Of a DNA stretch of 64,000 nucleotides, positions 24,777 to 32,501 are shown piece after piece. The notes beneath the pieces are model-generated. The model saw only the letters and a list, made by a program, of their open reading frames with translations. It did not search any database and was not told the DNA's origin. Each line of letters begins with the position of its first letter. Position 1 is the first letter of the stretch. The DNA is from Brevibacillus brevis. GTDB lineage: Bacteria > Bacillota > Bacilli > Brevibacillales > Brevibacillaceae. The DNA lies in NCBI RefSeq assembly GCF_001039275.2, contig NZ_CP030117.1:1447501-1511500 (forward strand), given 5' to 3'. Made by a program: the position numbers and the translations under genes.

Positions 24777-26012
24777 TTAATCCGAAAATTGGAAAGACAC
24801 AGTTCGTTCAGTATTACTAATTCGCCATAAACCGTCGTCCTCTAGCTTTAGAGTAATTTTGTAGAATAAGGTAGCTTCTTTCCAGTATTCAACGACTGCT
24901 ATGTAAGAAGTTTTAGATTCTTCGGAGTATGTTGGAACAGACATTTCAACTCCTAAAAAATCTTTAAGGGGTTGCCCATGAAGTTCATTAGTCATCGTCC
25001 ACTTCTTTCTTAATATCTCAGGACTAATTAATCTAAATTCCTTTTGATAAAAATCTTTGGTTATCATTGAGATCAATTCAGATGCATTTGCTTTTAGTCG
25101 AGCGTTGTAAAATTTATCTATTTGGGAATTGATTTTCTTTTGAGTATCGTCAAGAATAGTTTTTCCACTAATCATTTTACGGTAAGTATGTTCCTTACTG
25201 CCATCCCAACTTTCAATTTTATTAATCTTACTTATAGGGATTACTTCAATTTTTTTTGTTGAGTAGTTGAATCCTACGAAGTATTCTTTTGTAATATCAA
25301 TCTTGAGATAGCTAGAAATATTGTTTTTTTCATAATAAACCGTAGAGAGTTTATGACTAACTTCGCCTTTATTAAATGCTTTATCGATTTCAGTTGCTTG
25401 GGAAAATGAACCTTGTAAATAAACGTGGAAAATGAAGCTTAATGACATAAAGGCAATGAAAAAGTAATGATATAACTTAACATTCGGTAAACTATTTAGA
25501 TGTACAATATCTTTAGTTATTTGAATTTTATATACCTTATATGCTGAAAAATATGTAAAAACAATTATCATGTTAAGAATTGTGCCATACCAAACGTATC
25601 CAATAATCGGAAACAAAAGTAGACAAAAAAAGGGGCTGAATATCAAAATTAATTTAATGATTGTTGTATAAATATTCTTGGATAGAATGTACTTTCTTTG
25701 AAGACTTTTAAATATTTTAGAGTTTGAGAGATGTTGTAGTAAATCACTTAAGGATTCAATTAAAATGCTTGCAAGAAAAGCTCCTATCCCGAATCTAGTG
25801 AGGAAATGTGCTCCATTTATAAAATATAGTTCCAACGATAATGATAAAAACTCATTATTATTCCATATATTCAGGTTACCAGTATAAGGGGAAAGGGTAC
25901 CCTGTGTGTATATAAATCCTACAAAGTAGACTAATAAAGGGATTAGAAGGTAGTAACTGTGAACAGTCTTAATTGTTTTCACAATAATAGGCTTTAGTGA
26001 ATAGTTGTCCAA
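24777..26012 (-). CDS. Unknown multi-pass membrane protein with soluble C-terminal domain
   Basis: I do not recognise this 411-residue protein. It has about five hydrophobic segments (near residues 20-37, 65-85, 115-145, 147-163 and 185-203), then roughly 200 soluble residues. The last part, from I-D-K-F-Y-N-A-R-L-K-A-N to the end, has the look of an NTF2-like or DUF4878-type cystatin/SnoaL fold (a helix N-A-S-E-L-I-S-M-I-T, then paired strands). It is very AT-rich, like the Mrr-type gene it faces, so both probably came in together. No signal peptide or enzyme motif is seen. No clear ribosome site is visible, and the start is the first ATG of the frame. Confidence 0.75.
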   Translation of the reverse strand: MDNYSLKPIIVKTIKTVHSYYLLIPLLVYFVGFIYTQGTLSPYTGNLNIWNNNEFLSLSLELYFINGAHFLTRFGIGAFLASILIESLSDLLQHLSNSKIFKSLQRKYILSKNIYTTIIKLILIFSPFFCLLLFPIIGYVWYGTILNMIIVFTYFSAYKVYKIQITKDIVHLNSLPNVKLYHYFFIAFMSLSFIFHVYLQGSFSQATEIDKAFNKGEVSHKLSTVYYEKNNISSYLKIDITKEYFVGFNYSTKKIEVIPISKINKIESWDGSKEHTYRKMISGKTILDDTQKKINSQIDKFYNARLKANASELISMITKDFYQKEFRLISPEILRKKWTMTNELHGQPLKDFLGVEMSVPTYSEESKTSYIAVVEYWKEATLFYKITLKLEDDGLWRISNTERTVSFQFSD

Positions 26013-26257
26013 AAAATCACCTTTTTCATTTGTTTTCCATTGAATACGATTATAATTAGTATTAAGTTTCAGGAGAAACTCGGTGGGATTTTTTCATCAT
26101 CACGTGAAAAAGAAACACATTGTTTATATAGCTTACTAGGTAAAAATATTTTGTAACTTTATAATATGTATCTGCTTAATTCCTGAAATATCTCCCGTGT
26201 TCCGACAATACACATAACAAGATACCAAAGAACACTGGGGGAAGGAATGAGCAAATC

Positions 26258-26695
26258 ATGCCTCAAGGAATACATGATGTGGAGCTGAGCCTGCCTATCG
26301 GGGCGGTATGGCAGTTTGTGAGTATAGTGGAGAACTGGGTTCCACTGGTACCTGGCTACATCAGCCACGAGGTAATCAATGAACGTCGTGTCGCTTGGAC
26401 GTTTACAGGCGATATCGGCATCATGAAGAAAACGATCAGCCTGCAAGTGGATATCACCGAATGGACGCCGCCGACCGAGGTGAGGTTTACCTTGACGGGG
26501 ATCAGTGGGAATTTCACCGGGTATGGCTACTTCCAAGCAAAAGCATTGGGGGAGGCGCGGACGAAAATGACGGGGTGTCTCGACATCACTGCACATGGTG
26601 TGAAGGGTCCCATGATCAATTCCATTCTAAAATCGAATCTTCCCAAGACAACGAGAGAGCTCGTGGAAGCTATTGGAAAACGTATAACGAGATAA
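26258..26695 (+). CDS. CoxG-like SRPBCC protein
   Basis: A 145-residue helix-grip protein similar to carbon monoxide dehydrogenase subunit G (CoxG): MPQGIHDVELSLPIGAVWQFV at the start, W-V-P-L-VPGYISHEVINERRVAWTF, MKKTISLQVDITEWTPPTEVRFTL, and a final long helix with MINSILKSNLPKTTRELV. No CO dehydrogenase genes are near, and stand-alone CoxG-like proteins are common in Bacillota with unknown ligand. GGGGGAAGG precedes the ATG by about nine bases. A T-tailed terminator follows, so it is a single gene. Base composition returns to the usual level here, marking the right edge of the AT-rich island. Confidence 0.85.
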   Translation: MPQGIHDVELSLPIGAVWQFVSIVENWVPLVPGYISHEVINERRVAWTFTGDIGIMKKTISLQVDITEWTPPTEVRFTLTGISGNFTGYGYFQAKALGEARTKMTGCLDITAHGVKGPMINSILKSNLPKTTRELVEAIGKRITR

Positions 26696-26714
26696 CATCT
26701 ATGCCGCCAAAACG

Positions 26715-26742
26715 AAAACACGCCAGCTCGGCGTGTTTTTTG
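26715..26742 (+). terminator. Terminator of the CoxG-like gene
   Basis: AAAACACGCC (26715-26724), loop AGCTC, GGCGTGTTTT (26730-26739), further T. Confidence 0.9.
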
Positions 26743-26786
26743 TGTGATTTGAAAAAAGCAGAGAGTAAATCAAAAAGTCGGCGGAG

Positions 26787-26816
26787 TTGACGCTTAGAGA
26801 CGGCGATCCTTATAAT
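26787..26816 (+). promoter_or_regulatory. Promoter predicting a leaderless mRNA for the LAL regulator
   Basis: TTGACG (26787-26792), 18-base spacer, TATAAT (26811-26816). The gene's ATG begins at 26823, seven bases after the -10 box, where transcription would be expected to start. There is no ribosome site between. Confidence 0.65.
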
Positions 26817-26822
26817 TTCTTT

Positions 26823-29483
26823 ATGACGATTCCAATTGTAACGACCAAATTGTATATGCCCCCGTCACGGTTGAAGACCGTTACCCGTCATCGACTGATC
26901 GAGAAGTTAAACGAGGGCCTAAACCGTAAACTGACGGTTATTTCAGCACCAGCAGGCTCCGGTAAAACGACACTTGTCAGTGAATGGCTCGTCAGCGGTG
27001 ATCGACCCTTCGCCTGGATTTCCATGGATGATGGGGATAATGACCCTGCGCGTTTTCTAACATACCTCTTCACAGCTCTGCGAAATATTGACCCGAATAT
27101 TGGATCGGGCATTTTTCCTTTGCTCCATTCTCCTCAACCTTTACCAATCGAATTGATGATCACCACTCTGCTTCATGAAATAATCACAATACCCAACTCT
27201 TTTGTTCTTGTCTTCGATGATTACCACGTTTTGAAAACGGGGCCTCTCGACGATGCCATCTCTCTCATGCTTGAACGAATGTCCCCGCAGATGCATCTGG
27301 TAATCTTGACCCGCGAGGAACCACGACTTCCGGTCGCCAGGCTACGGGCTAGGAATCAATTGACCGAAGTACGCGCCTCAGACCTGCGATTTACCTATTC
27401 GGAGACAGCGGAATTTTTAGTTAATGTCATGAATTTGCACCTGTCGTCAGAAAACATCGCCCTGCTCGAAGCCTGCACAGAAGGCTGGATTGCCGGTCTA
27501 CAGTTAGCTGCTCTTTCCATGAAAGAACAAATAGATGTCGCAACCTTCCTTCCAACTTTTTCGGGCAGTCACCATTTTATACTCGACTATCTGGTGGAAG
27601 AAGTGCTTACCAAGCAATCTGCAAGCATTCAAGCATTCTTGCTGCAAACATCCATCCTCGACCGATTGTCCGGTCCTCTTTGTGACGCCGTTTTTGGCCA
27701 AAGAGACATTTGTTCAGGTTCAGCCCAGGAAACGTTAGAATTTCTCGAACGAGCCAATTTGTTTATCGTCCCGCTGGATAGCGAGCGGCGTTGGTACCGT
27801 TATCACCATCTTTTTGCTGATCTGCTGCGGCAGAGGCTCCGTCAGCATTCTTCATCGACAATAGGAGAGGGAGAGCGAATTTTCACAGAATTACATACCC
27901 GTGCAAGCATTTGGTATGAAGACAATGGTCTTGAGATGGAAGCTTTTCACCATGCAGTGGCAGCCAATGATACATCACGAGCAGCGCGACTGGTGGAGGG
28001 AGAGGGGATGCCGCTGCTCTTTCGTGGAGGGGTAGTCCCTGTACTGAACTGGCTGGAGTCATTACCAAACACGGAGTTGGATGCAAGACCAGCACTGTGG
28101 GTGATGTACGCCTCAGCTTTGCTGATGACAGGTCAAATGACTGGCGTTGAACCGAAATTGCTAGCCACAGAAGAAGCACTGCAAGGTTTGGAGCCAGAAG
28201 TCAGCTCCAGAGATACTCTTGGGCATATCGCTGCTATACGCGCCACCTTAGCTGTGAGCAAGCACCAATCAGAGATTATCATGGCCGAGGCCAAGCTAGC
28301 CTTGGATTACTTGCACCCTGACAACTTGCCTGTCCGCACAGCCACTACTTGGTCGCTGGGGTATGCCTATCACCTTCAGGGGAATCGTTCCGCAGCCAGC
28401 AAGGCTTACCATGAGGCATTGTCGAACAGTGAAAAGATTGGCCATGTCGTGATCACCATGATGGCTACGCTTGGGCTAGCGAAGCTACAGGAGGCAGATA
28501 ATCAGCTCCACTTGGCGGCTGAGACTTATCAGCATGTACGAAAATTGGCTGGTTCTCCTCCCTTACCAGCTGCTTGTGAAGCGCATCTAGGCTTGGCTCG
28601 GATTTTTTATGAATGGAACGACTTGCATACAGCGGAGCATCATGGTCTACAGTCCATTCAATTAGCAGGTCAACTGGAACAGACGGACAGAGTCGTGGCA
28701 GCGCAGGTGTTTCTGGCAAGACTGAAGCTAGCACAGGGAGACGTTTGTGGAGCGGCTGCCATGATTGCAAATGCTGAGCATGTTGCTCGAAAGAATTGCT
28801 TTGTCATGCAGATGCCCCCTATTGCCGAAGCACAAGTCCTTATATTACTTCAGCAGGATAACCTGACAGCGGCAGCCCGATTGGCACAGAAGCACGACCT
28901 TCCCATACTCCAGGCTCGTGTACTTCTGGCTCAGGGAGATACGTCCGCAGCACTTGCGGTGCTCGAACCATTACTCGAGCAGGCAGAGGCTAAACAAGTA
29001 GAGGATGAACGACTCAAGATCATGCTTTTGCTAGCAGTTGTTCTGCATGCGCAGGGTGATCAAGCTAAAGCTGCGCAAATGGTGAAAGACGCTTTGGTAA
29101 TAGCGGGGCCGAATGACTTTATTCGCAGTTTCGTCGACGAAGGTATCTCGATGAAAAGATTATTGTATGATCCGGCAGTCTATGGAACGATGCCACGTTA
29201 TATAGAAAAGCTGCTTTCGGAATGGAAAGAGGAAGAGCCGAAAAGGGAAGGGGGCAACTCGAATCCGTCCCACCATGCTGATTCCCTGATCGAGCCACTT
29301 AGTGAGCGAGAGCTTGAAATTTTGCAGCTCATCGAAAAAGGATTATCGAATCGTGACATTGCCCAGCGGCTGTTTCTTGCACTAAGCACGGTGAAAGGGC
29401 ATAACCGGAATATCTTTGACAAGCTACAGGTACAGCGGCGTACAGAAGCAGTCGCACGGGCTCGCCAGCTAGGCTTGTTGTAA
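26823..29483 (+). CDS. MalT-type ATP-dependent LuxR-family regulator (LAL)
   Basis: An 886-residue STAND-type regulator. N-terminal NTPase with Walker A APAGSGKTT (42-50) and Walker B-like VLVFDDYHVL (about 127-136); the MalT arm RYHHLFADLLRQRL; a long TPR-like helical region (about 380-790); and a C-terminal LuxR helix-turn-helix, LSERELEILQLIEKGLSNRDIAQRLFLALSTVKGHNRNIFDKL. Ligand- and ATP-driven oligomers activate target promoters in MalT. The ATG at 26823 lacks a ribosome site and sits at the predicted transcription start; TTG 26787 would use the -35 box as codons and is rejected. The next gene, an oxidoreductase 81 bases downstream, is a possible target. Confidence 0.92.
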   Translation: MTIPIVTTKLYMPPSRLKTVTRHRLIEKLNEGLNRKLTVISAPAGSGKTTLVSEWLVSGDRPFAWISMDDGDNDPARFLTYLFTALRNIDPNIGSGIFPLLHSPQPLPIELMITTLLHEIITIPNSFVLVFDDYHVLKTGPLDDAISLMLERMSPQMHLVILTREEPRLPVARLRARNQLTEVRASDLRFTYSETAEFLVNVMNLHLSSENIALLEACTEGWIAGLQLAALSMKEQIDVATFLPTFSGSHHFILDYLVEEVLTKQSASIQAFLLQTSILDRLSGPLCDAVFGQRDICSGSAQETLEFLERANLFIVPLDSERRWYRYHHLFADLLRQRLRQHSSSTIGEGERIFTELHTRASIWYEDNGLEMEAFHHAVAANDTSRAARLVEGEGMPLLFRGGVVPVLNWLESLPNTELDARPALWVMYASALLMTGQMTGVEPKLLATEEALQGLEPEVSSRDTLGHIAAIRATLAVSKHQSEIIMAEAKLALDYLHPDNLPVRTATTWSLGYAYHLQGNRSAASKAYHEALSNSEKIGHVVITMMATLGLAKLQEADNQLHLAAETYQHVRKLAGSPPLPAACEAHLGLARIFYEWNDLHTAEHHGLQSIQLAGQLEQTDRVVAAQVFLARLKLAQGDVCGAAAMIANAEHVARKNCFVMQMPPIAEAQVLILLQQDNLTAAARLAQKHDLPILQARVLLAQGDTSAALAVLEPLLEQAEAKQVEDERLKIMLLLAVVLHAQGDQAKAAQMVKDALVIAGPNDFIRSFVDEGISMKRLLYDPAVYGTMPRYIEKLLSEWKEEEPKREGGNSNPSHHADSLIEPLSERELEILQLIEKGLSNRDIAQRLFLALSTVKGHNRNIFDKLQVQRRTEAVARARQLGLL

Positions 29484-29564
29484 TTTCCAAAACCATACTT
29501 AAGTATCTGTATACCAATACCGTGCTCCCGCTATACTCATGGCAAAGTGGATAGGAGGATGTCA

Positions 29565-30479
29565 ATGAGAGCCGTGATATGCACGAAATACGGATCGCCA
29601 GACGTTTTGGAGCTAAGAGAAGTAGAGAAGCCTATGCCTAAGGATAATGAAATCCTGGTAAACGTTCATGCAACCACTGTTACATCAGGAGACTGCAGAA
29701 TACGGGCCTTCAAAAGTCCGTTTTTGCTCTGGATTCCCATGCGCCTCGTGCTCGGTCTCACAAAACCGAGAAACCCTATTCTCGGTGTAGAGCTATCTGG
29801 GGAAGTCGAAGCGATTGGAAAACATGTCAAACGATTTAAAAAAGGCGACCAAGTCTATGCATTAAGCGGGATGCGATGCGGTGCGCATGCGGAGTACATC
29901 TGTCTGCATGAAAACGCAATCGTGGGGGTAAAGCCGACCAATGTAACACATGAAGAAGCCGCCGCGATTCCTTTTGGGGGAACGACCGCCTTGCATTTTT
30001 TTCGAAAAGGAAAGCTTCAAAAGGGGCAAAAAGTGCTGATCTACGGAGCTTCTGGATCAGTAGGGACCTCCGCGGTACAGCTTGCCAAGTACTTTGGGGC
30101 TGAGGTGACAGCGGTATGTAGTTCTGCCAATTTTGATTTGGTGAAATCGTTGGGAGCCGATACCGTCATTGATTACACGAAAGAGGATTTTACGAAAAAA
30201 GAAGAACGGTATGACATTGTATTTGATGCGGTTGGGAAAGCAACGAAATCGGAGTGCGTAAGAGTACTGACACCAAACGGGATATTCCTGACAGTGGATG
30301 GGCAAGGGATTGCAAAGGTGCGGACGGAGGATTTGGATTTTCTTAAAGAGTTGACGGAGGAAGGGCAGATGAAAGCGGTTATTGATAGGTATTATTCGCT
30401 GGAACAAATACCGGAGGCACACAGGTATGTGGAGACAGGGCGGAAGAAGGGGAATGTCGTGATCAAGATTAGAACATGA
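29565..30479 (+). CDS. NAD(P)-dependent medium-chain oxidoreductase, quinone-reductase type
   Basis: A 304-residue MDR enzyme: GroES-like N-terminal domain (residues 1-120, [35 protein letters not shown]), then the Rossmann fold with [27 protein letters not shown] (about 143-170) and [13 protein letters not shown]. Catalytic and structural zinc cysteines are absent, so it belongs to the zinc-free quinone-oxidoreductase/NAD(P)-dependent reductase branch. ATAGGAGG lies six bases before ATG 29565. It follows the LAL regulator and may be controlled by it. The substrate, perhaps a quinone or enone, is unknown. Confidence 0.9.
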   Translation: MRAVICTKYGSPDVLELREVEKPMPKDNEILVNVHATTVTSGDCRIRAFKSPFLLWIPMRLVLGLTKPRNPILGVELSGEVEAIGKHVKRFKKGDQVYALSGMRCGAHAEYICLHENAIVGVKPTNVTHEEAAAIPFGGTTALHFFRKGKLQKGQKVLIYGASGSVGTSAVQLAKYFGAEVTAVCSSANFDLVKSLGADTVIDYTKEDFTKKEERYDIVFDAVGKATKSECVRVLTPNGIFLTVDGQGIAKVRTEDLDFLKELTEEGQMKAVIDRYYSLEQIPEAHRYVETGRKKGNVVIKIRT

Positions 30480-30506
30480 TGAAATTGTGCCAAAATAAAA
30501 GACAAA

Positions 30507-30551
30507 GGGGGCAGCTCTTTGCCGAAAAAAATCGGCATGTGAGACTGCCCC
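30507..30551. terminator. Nested hairpin between convergent genes
   Basis: GGGGCAG (30508-30514) pairs with CTGCCCC (30545-30551), enclosing TGCCGA/TCGGCA (30520-30525, 30532-30537). T tracts are poor, so termination strength is uncertain. Confidence 0.65.
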
Positions 30552-30560
30552 ATTTACCCC

Positions 30561-31406
30561 TTACTCATTCCGCCAAGCCAACGCCAACGTCCCCATCCCA
30601 GCATGCGCTCCAATCGTGGAACTGATCGGTCCAACCAACACCTCGACATCGGAGTACTTGCTCTGAATTTTCTCTTTCAATTCCAGCGCTTTGTCCAAGA
30701 CGTTGCCATGCAAAATCTGCACGCGCTTCACGGAGTAATTTTGCTTGGCTTTCTCTAGCTGTTCCAGCATGCGCTTGACCGCTTTCCCTTCGGTACGGAC
30801 CTTTTCATATACTTCAAACAGTCCATCTTTAATTTGAAAAATCGGCTTGATCTGAAGCAAATTGCCGATGAAATATTGCAGTCCGGTCATTCGTCCGCCC
30901 TTGTAAAACTGGTCGAGACTGCCGACCAGGATATAGTTCTCAAACTTTTTATATTCCTCGCGCAAGGAAGCAGCAATCTCCTGATAGCCTTTTCCTTCTT
31001 TCGCTTGCTCGATGCCATTTAAGATAATCGAGGTAATCGGGTACGACATTAGCTTGGAATCTACCGGCTCGACAGGGAAGTCTGCCATCTTGGCTGCTGT
31101 TGCACTTGTATTGTAGGTCCCACTCAGATCAGAGGAGAGGTGGACAGCAATCGCGCATTCATACTCTTCCTTTAATCGTTCGTAGAGTGTCACAAATTTT
31201 CCTAAGGAAGGCTGAGACGTTTTGGGAGCATAATTGGCCTGTACAATTTTTTGATAGAGCTGTTCAGGTGTTAAATCAATGCCGTCTTCATAAGTGCCAT
31301 CTTCAAAGATAATCTCCAGTGGAACGACGTAGATGTCATGCTCTTCCATGATGTGATCAGGTATGAGCGCGGTACTGTCTGTAACCCAGGCAATTTTTTT
31401 CTTCAA
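30561..31406 (-). CDS. DegV-family fatty-acid-binding protein
   Basis: A 281-residue two-domain protein of the DegV family; relatives bind fatty acids and, as FakB, present them to the FakA kinase. Landmarks: WVTDSTALIPDH, EDGTYEDGIDLTPEQLY, KTSQPSLGKFVTLYERL (TSQPS contacts the carboxylate), IAVHLSSDLSGTYNTS, and late GSLDQFYKGGRMT and ISSTIGAHAGMGTLALAW. No fakA gene is adjacent. Start is TTG 31406, with GGAGGA nine bases upstream on the minus strand. The terminator from the neighbour lies between this gene and 31630. Confidence 0.93.
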   Translation of the reverse strand: MKKKIAWVTDSTALIPDHIMEEHDIYVVPLEIIFEDGTYEDGIDLTPEQLYQKIVQANYAPKTSQPSLGKFVTLYERLKEEYECAIAVHLSSDLSGTYNTSATAAKMADFPVEPVDSKLMSYPITSIILNGIEQAKEGKGYQEIAASLREEYKKFENYILVGSLDQFYKGGRMTGLQYFIGNLLQIKPIFQIKDGLFEVYEKVRTEGKAVKRMLEQLEKAKQNYSVKRVQILHGNVLDKALELKEKIQSKYSDVEVLVGPISSTIGAHAGMGTLALAWRNE

Positions 31407-31583
31407 GGAAACATGTCCTCCCCCAATTTAGTAGAAACCTAGTCTTGCTCTATCTGTTCTAGCGAAAGCTTTGGGTCATGGTTGTCCGTTACTAACGATG
31501 TATAAGCAAACTCGCATATCTATCATAATACGAATACTGTCGTTTTTTGTCGTAAATAGAAGAAGTTTTATTGAACAAATGAA

Positions 31584-31622
31584 AAATCCCATGTTTCTTC
31601 GAGAGGAAGAGACATGGGATTT
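31584..31622 (-). terminator. Terminator of the GNAT fusion-amidohydrolase operon
   Basis: AAATCCCATGT (31584-31594) pairs with ACATGGGATTT (31612-31622); read on the minus strand it ends GGGATTTTTC, a short T run, eight bases after the amidohydrolase stop. Confidence 0.85.
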
Positions 31623-31629
31623 GTATCGT

Positions 31630-32487
31630 CTACTCAACCAGAGGCTTGATTTTGGGAAACACCTTCAATGCTGTCTTGTAAAACACATCCTCGTGATACT
31701 CTGCTGGGATGAGGTCTTTTACAAACTGGATATATGGCTTCACTGGCGCCAACGGCCAATCCGTTCCGAACAAAAACTTGTCGTAATGATCACAATAGGT
31801 GATCGCGTGTCGCAGATGGGAAAAGAAGAGGGGGGAGTCCGCGAGTCGCTTGCAATTGGCTGCGTCACCGACCATTAAGCCGGAGAGATCTGCAAACATA
31901 TTGCGGTTTTTATAAACGACTTCTGCCCCATCGAGTACCCATGGATCGCCAAAATGGGCCATCATGAAATTGACATCTCGATGTTTTACCGCTACTTCGT
32001 CCAGTGTGAGAGGGTGGGAGTATTTTAAGAGCCCACGTTCTGAGTACGTATCGCCGGTGTGAAAGACGACAGGCACCTGGTATTTGGCTGCGAGTGCATA
32101 GACGGGATCGTAGACGCTATCATAGGCGTAGAAGGGATAGTAGCCCAGATAGATTTTCAGCCCAACCACGTTGGGCTTTAGCAGGTCAACTTCCAAGCGT
32201 GCCACTGCTGCTTCATCCAGCTTTAACGGATTGATTCCCAGGCAATAGACGAACTGCGGCGGCAACTCGTCTGTCAGGTCTAGTCCCATGGGAGTGACAG
32301 CTTCCACATCGGGAAAGCCGTCCGGCTGAGTCTCTGTCAAGCCCATGCCTATCCCAAGGACCACGCCATTCTCGGCATATTCTTGCAAGAGACCAGCGAC
32401 GGAGTAATCGACAAACGACTTTTCTGCCGCCGTCCGCTTGAATTCCTCGATATGGGATAAATGCATGTGCGCATCGATGATTTTCAA
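31630..32487 (-). CDS. Amidohydrolase-2 family metal-dependent hydrolase
   Basis: A 285-residue TIM-barrel hydrolase of PF04909 type. Metal ligands: H7 and H9 in IIDAHMHL, His in VPVVFHTGDTYSE, His in VNFMMAHFG, and Asp in KFLFGTDWPLAPV. Substrates of the family include decarboxylated or hydrolysed ring acids; here it is not predictable. TTG 32487 is the start, with GGGAGGG eight bases upstream. It follows the GNAT-fusion gene with a 14-base gap, so the two are one operon and may act on the same metabolite or cell-envelope compound. No signal peptide, so cytoplasmic. Confidence 0.9.
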   Translation of the reverse strand: MKIIDAHMHLSHIEEFKRTAAEKSFVDYSVAGLLQEYAENGVVLGIGMGLTETQPDGFPDVEAVTPMGLDLTDELPPQFVYCLGINPLKLDEAAVARLEVDLLKPNVVGLKIYLGYYPFYAYDSVYDPVYALAAKYQVPVVFHTGDTYSERGLLKYSHPLTLDEVAVKHRDVNFMMAHFGDPWVLDGAEVVYKNRNMFADLSGLMVGDAANCKRLADSPLFFSHLRHAITYCDHYDKFLFGTDWPLAPVKPYIQFVKDLIPAEYHEDVFYKTALKVFPKIKPLVE

Positions 32488-32501
32488 TGTATAGCCCTCC
32501 C

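Noticed and set aside
26787-26822. TTG 26787 as the start of the LAL regulator.
   Set aside because: GGCGGAG touches the codon with no spacing, and the TTG is the -35 box of a good promoter; the family starts near T-T-K-L-Y-x-P.
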